Shown: piece after piece, positions 36,091 through 45,018 of the stretch
Layout: every line of letters starts with the position of its first letter
Position numbering within the stretch: the first letter of the stretch is position 1
Assembly: GCA_006969745.1 (NCBI GenBank)
Contig: CP030886.1
Coordinates: 620,001 to 684,000, forward strand
Direction: 5' to 3'
DNA from: Cytophagaceae bacterium
GTDB lineage: Bacteria; Bacteroidota; Bacteroidia; Cytophagales; Cyclobacteriaceae
Length of the DNA stretch: 64,000 nt
The notes under the pieces: generated by a model
Databases searched by the model: none
What the model was told of the DNA's origin: nothing
What the model saw: the letters and a program-made list of their open reading frames with translations, nothing else
Translations under genes and position numbers: made by a program

Positions 36091-37162
36091 CCTTGATTTC
36101 TTTTGTCGAATCTTTTTAGGGCTTCTTTTTTTTTCTACTTATTGTAGAATATATCCACAATTCTTAAATGCTCCACCTGATGGGAATAATCAACGAGTTG
36201 TTATAACACAAGGAGTTGGATTAGCTTCCGTGAAAATTGATTATCATAGCCCCGATGTTAATGGAAGAGAGGGTGAAATATGGGGACACCTTGTTCAATA
36301 TAATGAAATTTGGAGGGTAGGAGCAAATGAAAACACAACAATAACTTTTTCACATCAAGCTCTGGTAGAAAATAGAATAATCGATGCTGGAACGTATGGT
36401 CTTTTTATCATTCCCACCGAAGAGGAATTTACTTTCATCTTTTCTAAAGATATCAGTTCCTGGGGTTCATTTTCTTATGAAGCCGGTAATGATGCCCTTC
36501 GGATCAGTGTAAAGCCAGAAAAATCATCATACAAGGAATGGCTCACATTTGACTTTGATGAACGCCTTCCCGATAAGACTGTATCTACTTTAAAATGGGA
36601 AAACCTTAAGGTTTCTTTTGAGATATCTTTTGATGTCCATCAAATCGCTATAAAAAGTTTTGAAAACCAGCTAAAAGGAAGAATTGGACTTTTCTATTAT
36701 GAAGGTCCATTCCAAGCCGGGAAGTATTGTTTAGAAAACGATATCTATCTTGAGAAAGGACTGGACTGGGCTAACGAGTCTATTATTATAAACTCGAATT
36801 TCGAAAACAACTTACTTAAAGCACGTATTCTTGAAAAAATTGGAAATGTAAACGAATCAAACGCAGCTGAAGACTTGGCGGTTTCTTTAGGAACACCACA
36901 AGAATTATACTATTATGGACGAGAATTAATATCCATTAATGAGCATAGTAAGGCTTTAAAAATATTAAGATTCAATTTTGATAAATATGGAGGTGAGGTG
37001 TGGCCAACTCACTTCGGTTTGGGTAGATGGTATGATGCAATGGGTGATAAGAAAAAGGCTTTATTTCATTATAAAGAAGCTTTAAAAACTACAAGAACTG
37101 AGCGTCAAACAAAGTCGTTAAATGAGTTAATTAACTCTCTGAGCAAAAAAAAACAGGATTAA
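36071..37162 (+). CDS. DUF2911 domain protein with C-terminal TPR-like repeats
   Basis: 363 residues, paralogue of the protein at 24328. A signal segment (FFCRIFLGLLFFSTYC) is followed by the DUF2911 domain: GLASVKIDYHSPDVNGREGE, WRVGANENTTITF, DAGTYGLFIIP, and VSTLKWENLKVSFEI. The C-terminus is TPR-like (HSKALKILRFNFDKYGGEVW, GDKKKALFHYKEALKTTRTE). The reading frame starts inside the end of the thioredoxin-like gene (20-base overlap), implying coupled translation and a joint envelope function. Function of the family is unknown. Confidence 0.85.
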   Translation: MKYFKINLDFFCRIFLGLLFFSTYCRIYPQFLNAPPDGNNQRVVITQGVGLASVKIDYHSPDVNGREGEIWGHLVQYNEIWRVGANENTTITFSHQALVENRIIDAGTYGLFIIPTEEEFTFIFSKDISSWGSFSYEAGNDALRISVKPEKSSYKEWLTFDFDERLPDKTVSTLKWENLKVSFEISFDVHQIAIKSFENQLKGRIGLFYYEGPFQAGKYCLENDIYLEKGLDWANESIIINSNFENNLLKARILEKIGNVNESNAAEDLAVSLGTPQELYYYGRELISINEHSKALKILRFNFDKYGGEVWPTHFGLGRWYDAMGDKKKALFHYKEALKTTRTERQTKSLNELINSLSKKKQD

Positions 37163-37234
37163 ACAACCAATAGAAGATGATAGTAACAAGAAAATAGTAA
37201 TTAATTTTCGTGATTTGTCCCCCCTCTAAGAACC

Positions 37235-37404
37235 AAAGATCCTGAAACTATGTCAAACGTATCCATCTAACCAACTTCGTAAATATCAAAAGGAAAACAA
37301 TACTAAATATCACTAATTGATCTATCTCTATTAATTTTTTCATCACACTCTTCTATGTTAGAAGAGAACATCGATAAAATCAATACGAGTACTAATTGTT
37401 TCAT
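37235..37404 (-). pseudogene. Decayed paralogue of the lipoprotein at 23268
   Basis: ATG at 37404 opens a signal-like segment (MKQLVLVLILSMFSSN) that stops with TAG after about 33 codons. Beyond the stop the frame continues FPFDIYEVG, a further stop, then MDTFDIVSGSL, which parallels APFDIYEGGWVDTLGTATGTW in the intact lipoprotein at 23268-23819 (Trp codon changed to stop). The middle of the gene is missing. At DNA level the segment CTTCGTAAATATCAAA is shared. I read this as an internally deleted, disabled copy. Confidence 0.5.
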
Positions 37405-37411
37405 TACTTGA

Positions 37412-37642
37412 TTACAATTCGTCTTGAGAAAAATAATAAGCATTTTCCCTAGTCCATTCTGCGAAATCTATAAGTTCCAAAAGGGAAGATTCCAAAACAG
37501 TTATTCTACCATTAGGCTCCTTTCTGCCAAGCAGCAGTCCATTTTTAATCATTAACATTAAAAAATCAGGACTCCAATTAAACTTCTTAAAGTGTATGTT
37601 GTATTTTTCTTTTGCAAAAGAAACTTCTATAGAATTTAACAT
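37412..37642 (-). CDS. Small hypothetical protein
   Basis: 76 residues, ATG at 37642. Cytoplasmic-looking mix of helix and strand (IEVSFAKEKYNIHFKKFNW, then NGLLLGRKEPNGRITVLESS) with no motif I recognise. It lies 17 bases after the stop of the peroxiredoxin-like gene on the same strand, so it is probably the end of that operon. A real gene by context and composition, but unproven. Confidence 0.5.
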   Translation of the reverse strand: MLNSIEVSFAKEKYNIHFKKFNWSPDFLMLMIKNGLLLGRKEPNGRITVLESSLLELIDFAEWTRENAYYFSQDEL

Positions 37643-37659
37643 TAAATCATTATTTAATT

Positions 37660-38262
37660 TTATCCTTTATCCAGAGTTCTTAAAACTGCTAATAATAATT
37701 CCGCTGAAATGCGCTTCTTGTAATCTGGAGCTATATACTCAAATACAATAGTTCCATCTTGATTAACAATGAAAACAGAAGGGACTGGTAAAATTGAAGT
37801 AGGTTTTCCTTCAGATCTACTGCTTATAAATTTGCTCGTGACCTCATCAGTATAAAAAGCAATACCCATACCCTCTATGAGATCACCGTTTAAGTCCGAG
37901 TAAAGCTTATATCGTAAGTCATGTCTATCGTCCGTTGGTATTAGATTTTTAGGATCGTCTGGACTTATAGCAATAATTTGATAGCCTAGCTCACTTATAC
38001 TATCTTGAATTCCATTTATTTCTGATAGTTGCATATTACAAAACGGACACCAGCCTCCACGGTAGAATATCAATACTGAAGGTTTATTCTTTAAGTCGTC
38101 TAATAGATTAATACTATGACCTTTTGAGTTGAGAACTTCCAAGTCTGGAACAATCTCTCCGATCAAAAGAGGGCTGATATTTTCAGGAAGTTCAGAAACC
38201 TGAGCAAATCCAGAAACTTCTATAAGAAGGAGGACTATTATATTAATAATGTACTTTTTCAT
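37660..38262 (-). CDS. Peroxiredoxin-like (AhpC/TSA) exported protein
   Basis: About 200 residues from ATG at 38262, which begins a signal peptide (MKKYIINIIVLLLIEVSGFAQ). The domain is AhpC/TSA-like: SVLIFYRGGWCPFCNMQLSE with CxxC near residues 72 and 75, YQIIAISPDDPKNL, and a cis-Pro region VPSVFIVNQDGTIVFEYIAP. It should reduce peroxides or act as a thiol oxidoreductase in the periplasm. It lies directly after the DinB-like gene (stop at 38267) on the same strand and before the small gene at 37412. A longer start at 38319 would overlap the upstream gene and hide the signal. Confidence 0.85.
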   Translation of the reverse strand: MKKYIINIIVLLLIEVSGFAQVSELPENISPLLIGEIVPDLEVLNSKGHSINLLDDLKNKPSVLIFYRGGWCPFCNMQLSEINGIQDSISELGYQIIAISPDDPKNLIPTDDRHDLRYKLYSDLNGDLIEGMGIAFYTDEVTSKFISSRSEGKPTSILPVPSVFIVNQDGTIVFEYIAPDYKKRISAELLLAVLRTLDKG

Positions 38263-38266
38263 TTTA

Positions 38267-38791
38267 CTACTTTTGATTTTTATTCCATTTATAAAATAAT
38301 TCTCTAAGAGATATTCCACTTAAATTCTTTACTACTGATCCGATTTGTCCTAAATGATAACTTTCATGCCACGAATAAAAAGCGATATACCCAAGTATAT
38401 GTCTTGTGCCTGTAGGTAAAGGATTAAGATTTTCATTGAGCAAGACCGCTTCTTCCAAATTCTCGAAGGATAAGTATAAAAGATCAGTAGCGTTTTTGAA
38501 TTGATATAGAACTTTCGTAGGATGTGGATACTCTACGGATGAGCTGTAAGCTTGATCCGTCCCATAATATTCCTTCAAGAAGTTTACTGCAGCAATTCGA
38601 TCATTTCCCAGAACTTCGAGAAGAATATTTCTATAAAGTGTAATATGTCCAAGAGAGTATCCTATTGGATTCAAAAATTTGTTATTTATTCTTTCATGAT
38701 AAATGTTTGGTTCCAGAAGATTTAAACAAGCTTCAATCATCTCTTCGTTGAACTTGTATATCTCATAAAATGAGGAAATATGTCTATTCAT
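38267..38791 (-). CDS. DinB-like superfamily protein
   Basis: 174 residues forming a four-helix bundle of the DinB/YfiT type. Likely metal ligands are His in GYSLGHITLY (about residue 49) and His pair in FYSWHESYHLGQ (about 142-146). Members are metal-dependent, sometimes thiol-linked transferases or hydrolases; the substrate here is unknown. It heads a leftward operon with the peroxiredoxin-like gene and a small protein, which suggests a stress or detoxification role. The short dyad GTTTGA-N5-TCAAAC lies about 10 bases upstream of the start. A second DinB-like protein is encoded at 54562. Confidence 0.8.
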   Translation of the reverse strand: MNRHISSFYEIYKFNEEMIEACLNLLEPNIYHERINNKFLNPIGYSLGHITLYRNILLEVLGNDRIAAVNFLKEYYGTDQAYSSSVEYPHPTKVLYQFKNATDLLYLSFENLEEAVLLNENLNPLPTGTRHILGYIAFYSWHESYHLGQIGSVVKNLSGISLRELFYKWNKNQK

Positions 38792-39036
38792 TTTTCCAAG
38801 TTTGATTTATTCAAACTAATTATAATTTTGCTTGCATATTATTAAGAATTAGCTATGAAAAAATCGAATGGATTACAAATCGAATCAATAGGTTGATATT
38901 TAACCTCGTTTTAAAATAGAAACTTTGCAATTAGAAGTTTTGGGAAAAATATTTAAAAAATCGAAGGTTGGATATTTGATCTAATTAATAGTCCTGTTTG
39001 GCAGATAGATTCATATTTCAGAATTCAATTAGACTA

Positions 39037-39195
39037 TTAAAAAGACATGGATTTCTTTTTTAATTGCCATTCAAAAATGTGCCCATCGTCAAGATCAAAA
39101 AAAGAACCTACAAGGTTAAATCCGTTCTTTTTGAGAACCCAGACTAAGCATTTAATTTGCTTATGGTATACGTATTGAGTTAGAAGTAGATGTTG
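39037..39195 (-). pseudogene. C-terminal remnant of a GNAT acetyltransferase
   Basis: Reading leftward to a stop at 39037, the frame gives KQIKCLVWVLKKNGFNLVGS, then FFDLDDGHIFEWQLKK, the typical end of a Bacteroidota GNAT (KNGF-LVG followed by DDG-I-EW-L). In-frame stop at about 39196 and no start codon, so only the last strand and helix survive. The rest of 38792-39207 shows no gene. Confidence 0.5.
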
Positions 39196-39207
39196 TCACA
39201 AAAGCCT

Positions 39208-40020
39208 TTATTTCTTAATAGAAACAAAGGGACTAATTAGTATCCAAAGTGGATTGTTAACCCGTGAATCTCGTACCTCATTCAGGCCGAGTTCCATTAT
39301 TTTTTGTGTCTCCACCTCCTTGGTTTTAAATGTTCCAAAAATCAGGTCCCAAAAAGGGAATACAGCACCAAAGTTACTGTCCGTTTCTGGCTGAAAACTG
39401 CTGTGGTGGACTCTGTGAAGATTAGGAGTAACAATTAGGTACCTTATGTACTTATCGAATTTTTCAGGTACTATAATGTTAGAATGTGAAAATAGTGTAA
39501 TAATTATATCAAATAACTCATATAAAAGTAGTCCCCATATTGGTAATCCAAATAATAAAACAACAGGCACTCCGATCAACAAATTGATCACAAATTCTAA
39601 CGGATGAAACCTTACGGTTGTAGAAACATCCATTTCTAAATCTAGATGATGGACACGATGAACTCTCCAGAAAATCGGTACTTTGTGAGCTAAGTAATGG
39701 GTAAGAAATGAAATGAAGCTTCGAATGAACATAGTGATTAGGAATACAAATATAAAATCGATCTCAAGGGAGTTTAACAAACCCCATCCTATTTTAGCCG
39801 CGATTTCAGAGGCACTAAAGAAAGAAAATGGAATACCAATCAAAACGAACAAGGATAATAGAGTGAATAAATAATTCACCCACATTCTTCTACCTCGATT
39901 TATTTTTCTGAAGTGTTTGACGTTTTCAAGAAAAAAAAATGTGATAACTAAGGAAAAAAAAAGAATAATCTGTAAATCTTCAGAACTCTTAACAAGCCAT
40001 TTAATTAGGTCTCCCATCAT
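39208..40020 (-). CDS. Sterol desaturase / fatty acid hydroxylase superfamily protein
   Basis: 270 residues with about five membrane helices and the di-iron His clusters of the family: FLTHYLAHKVP (HxxxH), RVHRVHHLDL (HxxHH), HPLEF and PNLHRVHHS (HxxHH). It should be an integral-membrane di-iron oxygenase acting on a lipid or sterol-like substrate. The ATG at 40020 overlaps the end of the small membrane gene at 40001 by 20 bases, so both belong to one operon. A TTGGT-N4-ACCAA palindrome upstream of that operon (40279-40292) suggests control by a Crp/Fnr-type regulator. Confidence 0.88.
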   Translation of the reverse strand: MMGDLIKWLVKSSEDLQIILFFSLVITFFFLENVKHFRKINRGRRMWVNYLFTLLSLFVLIGIPFSFFSASEIAAKIGWGLLNSLEIDFIFVFLITMFIRSFISFLTHYLAHKVPIFWRVHRVHHLDLEMDVSTTVRFHPLEFVINLLIGVPVVLLFGLPIWGLLLYELFDIIITLFSHSNIIVPEKFDKYIRYLIVTPNLHRVHHSSFQPETDSNFGAVFPFWDLIFGTFKTKEVETQKIMELGLNEVRDSRVNNPLWILISPFVSIKK

Positions 40021-40258
40021 TGGTGAAAATTTTATATGATTTATAGGAAAGTCTTATGATGATAGCTATTGCTAAATATTTTCTTAATTCCGTATTCATA
40101 GAAAAATCAATATCTTCATTTAAAGCTACTAAAATCACGAAAAGTAACATTTTCCAAATAATCAGGATTGTTATTAGGTTCCAAAATAAAGTTGACACCA
40201 ACCATTTCAAAAGTCCCATTTTGTTATTCAAACTCAGTACTTTATTGTCAAATGTCAA
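40001..40258 (-). CDS. Small membrane protein
   Basis: 85 residues from ATG at 40258, or 72 from ATG at 40219 (MGLLKWLVSTLFW), which places the start at the first hydrophobic helix. Two membrane helices are visible (about 15-50 and 65-75 in the long form). No family recognised. It overlaps the fatty acid hydroxylase gene by 20 bases and is probably its partner or a translation-coupled leader gene. The TTGGT-N4-ACCAA site ends about 20 bases upstream of the longer start. Confidence 0.5.
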   Translation of the reverse strand: MTFDNKVLSLNNKMGLLKWLVSTLFWNLITILIIWKMLLFVILVALNEDIDFSMNTELRKYLAIAIIIRLSYKSYKIFTNDGRPN

Positions 40259-40278
40259 CAGAATCTAAAAAATCCATT

Positions 40279-40292
40279 TTGGTATGAACCAA
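40279..40292. promoter_or_regulatory. Crp/Fnr-type palindrome (TTGGT-ATGA-ACCAA)
   Basis: Perfect 5-base half-sites with a 4-base spacer, the geometry of FNR sites. It is one of four such sites between 40.2 and 45.1 kb; this one precedes the small membrane protein and fatty acid hydroxylase genes. Confidence 0.6.
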
Positions 40293-40338
40293 TAAATTGA
40301 CAGCATTAACAATTAAAATGAAGCAAAAACCTGATGAG

Positions 40339-43300
40339 TTAATTAGAGATTACAAACTTTCGCTGAAAGGAATGTCCTTGTGAACTGATGAAAAGTATAT
40401 AGTGACCACTTTTAATTTCGTCCAAAGAAATAGATACTTCCCTGCTTAGATTATTGATGGTGAACTTCTTAATAATTTTGCCTGAAAGTGATTGAATTTT
40501 AAATGAAAGAGGATAATCGTGAAGTTCAAAACCAATTAATTCAAGATTAATTTTAGAGTTATATCTGGTCGGGTTAGGGTATGGAGTTAAGTCGAAAATC
40601 GCCAAATCGTTTCGAAGGTAAATCGAATTAAAAGTTTCTGATCGTCCATCATAATCAAATTGGACCAACCTATAATATGTCTTGTCTAAGTAAGGATTAT
40701 CGTCAAGGTAGACATACTTTTTTAAGCCGGAGTGATTACCTGCTCCCTTGATTCTTATTACTTCATTAAAAGTGACACCGTCCGCAGATCTTTCTATAAT
40801 AAAGTGGCTATTATTAATTTCGCTTAAGGTTTCAAACCAAAGTTCAACTTGGCCCCTATTATTGTACTTACCGCTAAATGTATGCAAAGTTATAGGTAAT
40901 GGATTTTCGCCGTTGACGGTTCCAAATGAAAATAATCCAAAATTTTGAACAGAGGATATCTCCACATAACCAGGATTATCATCAATATATGTGTACACGC
41001 CACCATCATAATCATTCCAATTACCACTACCAAAATTTGCTATTGAGAGGGCCTGAGATGAAACCGAATCAATTCCGCTCCAACTTTTGTTCTGCCACTG
41101 AAATCTTAAGGTGACTCCATTAGTTCCACTCACTCTTGATATATCCCAATATTCAAGACCACTTACTCTTTTCAAGTTACCAATACCATCAAGGCTCTCA
41201 TCTAAAGATTGATTATTTGGAGATTTATCTCTATTGTAGCGAGCCCTAAAATGTGAAGGTGTTGTCACATCTTTAATCTCAAGTATTCCTAAGGTGTCTT
41301 TGTTTGATAAAGGAAATTCAAAAGAAGTTTCAGTCGTAAAAATCTTCTCCACGTATCCATCTATATAATTCAAATTGGAACTTCCTAGGCCATCATAGGT
41401 GGCAAGGTCATTAAAAATGACAGCATTGTTTGAAGCTGATGTGATTGAACCATTAATAAAGCTTATGTGATCGTTTATCTGCAAAGGGCTCTCCAGAATT
41501 ATAATGCCTGGATCATCTTTATTAATAGTGACATCTATATTATCGAAGACAGTTTTTGCAGCAGCACCTGATAAGGTCTGATTTTGAGAGCTATTAAAAC
41601 TTATATTTCTCTTTTGGAACGATGACTTGAATGCTCCGTCACTATTAATTGAATTATTGATCAAATCTCCATGTAAAGTTAGATCAAAGGATTGTGTCAC
41701 GTTTTGAGATAGTTCTATGCTTGCATTCCCGTCTATGGTTAAATCTCCTGTAACTATTAGGTCATGATAGCTTCTTAGTTCTCTATCAGCTCCTGAGCTA
41801 TTTACTCTAAGATTTTTTAAGCTTAGAACGCCGTTATTTTGTATAAATCTATCACCAGACATATCAAATATCAAAGAACCATTCGACGAATCAAATAAGC
41901 TTCCGACATTTCGTGTGAAATTCCCACGCAAGCTTAAAGAACCATCACCTGAAAAAGTAGTTACTCCTCCATCGAGCTGCAAATGTCTAGTTAATACTAA
42001 CGATCCAGTACCGATATCTATAAAACCGTCGTTAAAAATCAAATCTCTCATCCTAATTCCTCCACCATTAACATTCAAAGTACCATCTTGAATTTCAAAG
42101 TCACCTTCAATTATAGTGGTTCCGGTAGGCGTCGAGTTAATGGTTACATTATTTCCCATTTTCATTATTACGTCGGGAAGTCGACCATCTGCCAACTGAA
42201 TAATTTGGTTAGAATTTCCTTCTATGAGTAGGTAACTATCTGCAGTAACTGATTCACCATCAAAATTAGAATTGTGAAAAACATTGTTACGGGCAACTAT
42301 TGCCAAATTCCTAAGAGATCCATTAGATAAAGTAAGGTCGTTGAGCACCTTTAATGTATCAAGCATATCTAGATTGCCTGGTCCTATTGAGTTTTGTAAA
42401 TCGAATTCTAAATTATAAAAATCAACCAGCTCGGAAGTTAAAGTTGACCCTAATTCTAGATTTGTAAAACTTGAAGAATTAAATACTAAAGTGCCATTAT
42501 TATGACTAAATGAAGTGGATCCATTAAGCTTAAATTCTTGTCCTCCTATGAATGCCGTTCCAGATGTAGATTGAAAAACTCCGGCCTGTAAAATGAAATT
42601 ACCACCGAAATCGATACTATTAGAGCCGCCATAAAAAAAACCACCTGTTTGCAGAAAATCGTTAATGATTAAAAGAGTGTTGTCCGGAGCTGTGAATTCG
42701 GCAGACCCATCAAGACTGAAATCTCCATTGATTGTGATTGTTGCAGACTCAGAGAAAAATTGAAACGTACCCAATAATGATAAATTTGCCTGTGTAGAGA
42801 ATACGCTTGATCCAGCATGAAATTCACCTCCCGAACCTGAGAATTCCCCAACATTAATTGAGCCATTGACCTTATTGATAATTCCACCACTTTGTATTAA
42901 AGAGCCTTCTACGGCTAATTCACAAGCAGTGCTGTGATAATCAGAATTAGAATCTATTATTAGATCGCCCGAAATATTAATCTTATCAGTACCAATTTCC
43001 TCAACAACTAAGTTACTGTCGCGGATTTCTATTCCAGGATAATACATTCCTGACTCAAGGTTCAAAGTTCGTGGGCTGGGAAACTGTTCTACTATAAGAC
43101 CAGCTAAACTGTTACCTCCACCGAAACTTGGTTCTATAGACAAGAATGAAGTTGATCCTATTAATTTTATATGTCCATCATGAAATTCTCCATCGGTTAA
43201 TGTTAACAAGCCGTTAACATTAAGTGTATCATCTACGCTGACAATAATATCATCTTGGTTATTTAGAACCGAACTTAAGTCAATTGATAGATTATGAAAA

Positions 43301-44355
43301 TCTACTTCTTGATTAACATCAATATTAATGGAATTCAACCCATTGAATCTAACAGTACCATTATTATGGTAAAAGTTGTTTCCTTCAATTGTTAGCTCGG
43401 TTCCCCTCACTTCTAATTCTTGCGAGGAGGATATAAGGTTTCCTTGATTTGAAATATAAATGTTTCCTAAAACGGAAACAAAAGCGTTGCTTAGATCAAC
43501 AGTCCCATCAATAATTGTTAAGTCTCCACCTATACTAGTAGAAAGAGCATCATTTTGAGCAGTAACGAGTGCTAAACTATTTTCTAAAGTAATTCCGATA
43601 AAAAAGGTATCCGAAAGTTCTAAAGAATATGGAACACTGATATGAAGGGTAGAATTTCCTCCAGAAAATTGCGAGTTATGTATTACTTGAGTTAACTCGT
43701 TGCCGATTACAATAACCCCATTATCTAATATCCCATTAAGAAAATTTACAGAAGAATTAACGTGTAGGGTATCATTTAAATTGAGAGATATCAATTTGTT
43801 GCTTTCAACTGTAGAAGTATTATTAAAAACGATATTCTCAAAAACTTGATTATTCTTAAAATCAACGGATCTTGACAGGGTTCCTTCAAGAACGATAGTA
43901 CCAGAGTTATTTACAAAATCAGAGATTTCACTTACTAAAATATCTGAGTTTATGAAAATTGAATCTGAAGTAGATCTAAATAAACCTGCTGAAACGTTAA
44001 ACTGTCCATTGACTACTATTTTAGAGTTCGCCCCTTCAAAAGAAGATCCATTTTGGATATAATCGTTAACTGTAATACTGTTTCCATTTCCTTGAACTAT
44101 TTTACCACCAAAGACATTGTCTATAAATATGTTGTTAACTGAAATTGACTCATCGATGAAGCAGTCATTAACAGGAGCTACTTCAACGAAATAAACATCT
44201 TCATCAATTGGTTTTCCAGCTCCAGGGCTTCCTCCATCACTATTTGCCCAATTATTTGGATCGCTAAAACTATTACTACTGCCACCAATCCAATATTTTT
44301 GAGCTGAAGAAAGATGAAAAAGTAAGACAAAGCTTAGAAAAAAAAATTTGTGCAT
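40339..44355 (-). CDS. Large T9SS-secreted surface protein
   Basis: 1338 residues with a signal peptide (MHKFFFLSFVLLFHLSSAQ). An N-terminal segment YWIGGSSNSFSDPNNWANSD is typical of Bacteroidota surface proteins with G8/beta-helix-like regions. The long middle, to about residue 1050, consists of degenerate parallel beta-helix-like repeats rich in Asn, Ser and Gly (for example GDLTIIDGTVDLSNAFVSV). A fibronectin/Ig-like segment LPITLHTFSGKYNNRGQVEL follows, and the end is a type A sorting domain (YPNPTRYNSKINLEL, then LDEIKSGHYILFI, then FQRKFVISN). It should be exported by the type IX system and attached to the surface; adhesin function is an inference. A Crp/Fnr-type site lies at 44412. 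Confidence 0.88.
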   Translation of the reverse strand: MHKFFFLSFVLLFHLSSAQKYWIGGSSNSFSDPNNWANSDGGSPGAGKPIDEDVYFVEVAPVNDCFIDESISVNNIFIDNVFGGKIVQGNGNSITVNDYIQNGSSFEGANSKIVVNGQFNVSAGLFRSTSDSIFINSDILVSEISDFVNNSGTIVLEGTLSRSVDFKNNQVFENIVFNNTSTVESNKLISLNLNDTLHVNSSVNFLNGILDNGVIVIGNELTQVIHNSQFSGGNSTLHISVPYSLELSDTFFIGITLENSLALVTAQNDALSTSIGGDLTIIDGTVDLSNAFVSVLGNIYISNQGNLISSSQELEVRGTELTIEGNNFYHNNGTVRFNGLNSINIDVNQEVDFHNLSIDLSSVLNNQDDIIVSVDDTLNVNGLLTLTDGEFHDGHIKLIGSTSFLSIEPSFGGGNSLAGLIVEQFPSPRTLNLESGMYYPGIEIRDSNLVVEEIGTDKINISGDLIIDSNSDYHSTACELAVEGSLIQSGGIINKVNGSINVGEFSGSGGEFHAGSSVFSTQANLSLLGTFQFFSESATITINGDFSLDGSAEFTAPDNTLLIINDFLQTGGFFYGGSNSIDFGGNFILQAGVFQSTSGTAFIGGQEFKLNGSTSFSHNNGTLVFNSSSFTNLELGSTLTSELVDFYNLEFDLQNSIGPGNLDMLDTLKVLNDLTLSNGSLRNLAIVARNNVFHNSNFDGESVTADSYLLIEGNSNQIIQLADGRLPDVIMKMGNNVTINSTPTGTTIIEGDFEIQDGTLNVNGGGIRMRDLIFNDGFIDIGTGSLVLTRHLQLDGGVTTFSGDGSLSLRGNFTRNVGSLFDSSNGSLIFDMSGDRFIQNNGVLSLKNLRVNSSGADRELRSYHDLIVTGDLTIDGNASIELSQNVTQSFDLTLHGDLINNSINSDGAFKSSFQKRNISFNSSQNQTLSGAAAKTVFDNIDVTINKDDPGIIILESPLQINDHISFINGSITSASNNAVIFNDLATYDGLGSSNLNYIDGYVEKIFTTETSFEFPLSNKDTLGILEIKDVTTPSHFRARYNRDKSPNNQSLDESLDGIGNLKRVSGLEYWDISRVSGTNGVTLRFQWQNKSWSGIDSVSSQALSIANFGSGNWNDYDGGVYTYIDDNPGYVEISSVQNFGLFSFGTVNGENPLPITLHTFSGKYNNRGQVELWFETLSEINNSHFIIERSADGVTFNEVIRIKGAGNHSGLKKYVYLDDNPYLDKTYYRLVQFDYDGRSETFNSIYLRNDLAIFDLTPYPNPTRYNSKINLELIGFELHDYPLSFKIQSLSGKIIKKFTINNLSREVSISLDEIKSGHYILFISSQGHSFQRKFVISN

Positions 44356-44411
44356 ATATGTAGGCTTATTGATCGAAGACTACAATTTATTGAGTTGTTT
44401 TTGTATAAATT

Positions 44412-44425
44412 TTGGTCTAAACCAA
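44412..44425. promoter_or_regulatory. Crp/Fnr-type palindrome (TTGGT-CTAA-ACCAA)
   Basis: Perfect inverted half-sites, 57 bases upstream of the start of the T9SS surface protein gene, a position suited to control of its promoter. Confidence 0.65.
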
Positions 44426-44460
44426 CAATAGATATTACTTTCGATTTTAAAAAAAAAGAA

Positions 44461-44484
44461 GGGAGGACCTTCGCGAGTCCTCCC
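44461..44484 (-). terminator. Terminator of the 66-residue membrane protein gene
   Basis: Stem GGGAGGAC/GTCCTCCC with an 8-base loop; read leftward it is followed by TTCTTTTTTTTT. It lies about 50 bases after the stop of the gene at 44533-44733. Confidence 0.75.
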
Positions 44485-44532
44485 ATACCACCATAGCTCC
44501 AGTAAGACACCCAGAGTTAGTTTTAAATATTT

Positions 44533-44733
44533 TCAGTGGATAATCTGATTAAAAGTAATTCTCAAAAATGCCGCCAGAGCTAAGCTTTGAGAAAACTTCC
44601 ATTCCGATATGCCTTCAATATTATTTGAATTCAGTATATAATGAATCAAAATTGAGCTACATATAATTATTAAGATTTCTAATAGGATAATTTTATTTTT
44701 TCCATGGTGATTTTTTTGTGAAATATTTTCCAT
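44533..44733 (-). CDS. Small membrane protein
   Basis: 66 residues from ATG at 44733. A polar N-terminus (MENISQKNHHGKNK) leads into one strong membrane helix (IILLEILIIICSSILIHYIL) and a second amphipathic segment (FSQSLALAAFLRITF). No family recognised. Support comes from context: a TTGGT-N4-ACCAA palindrome lies 52 bases upstream of the start and a terminator with T tract follows the stop. It is thus a monocistronic unit, probably controlled by the Crp/Fnr-type regulator at 45037. Confidence 0.55.
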   Translation of the reverse strand: MENISQKNHHGKNKIILLEILIIICSSILIHYILNSNNIEGISEWKFSQSLALAAFLRITFNQIIH

Positions 44734-44784
44734 AAATAAGATTGTTTAATCGTTTCAAAATATGTCATTAAAAGAAATAGCATA

Positions 44785-44798
44785 TTGGTTTAGACCAA
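44785..44798. promoter_or_regulatory. Crp/Fnr-type palindrome (TTGGT-TTAG-ACCAA)
   Basis: Perfect half-sites, 52 bases upstream of the 66-residue membrane protein gene. The spacing to the start resembles that of the site at 44412. Confidence 0.65.
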
Positions 44799-44884
44799 CT
44801 ATTTAATTTTCTTATACTAGAACGTGCACAGCTTGAAGAAATAATCATATCTCTACAAAATAGATATTTAGTTGATTGTCAGAA

Positions 44885-45010
44885 AAAATAAGAGGACGAC
44901 TCTCGACGCCCTCTAACTACCATGAACTCTAGTCTTCACTAGAGTTGAGAAAAATAAGTATCCGCTTATTTATTAGCTTCTCTGAAGGCAAAACAATGCT
45001 AAATCGGAGA
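44885..45010 (-). ncRNA. Candidate small RNA with terminator
   Basis: Between the Crp/Fnr-type site at 45019 and 44885 there is no usable coding frame, but a leftward transcript would contain a perfect 9-pair hairpin with GAAG tetraloop (44925-44946, AACTCTAGT/ACTAGAGTT) and then a terminator-like hairpin (44891-44914, AGAGG..CG/CG..CCTCT, one mismatch) followed by TTATTTTTTC. The operator at the right spacing before it and the absence of a gene suggest a regulated small RNA of about 120 bases. Alternatively both hairpins are just the terminator region of the Crp/Fnr gene. Confidence 0.35.
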
Positions 45011-45018
45011 ATTGCATC

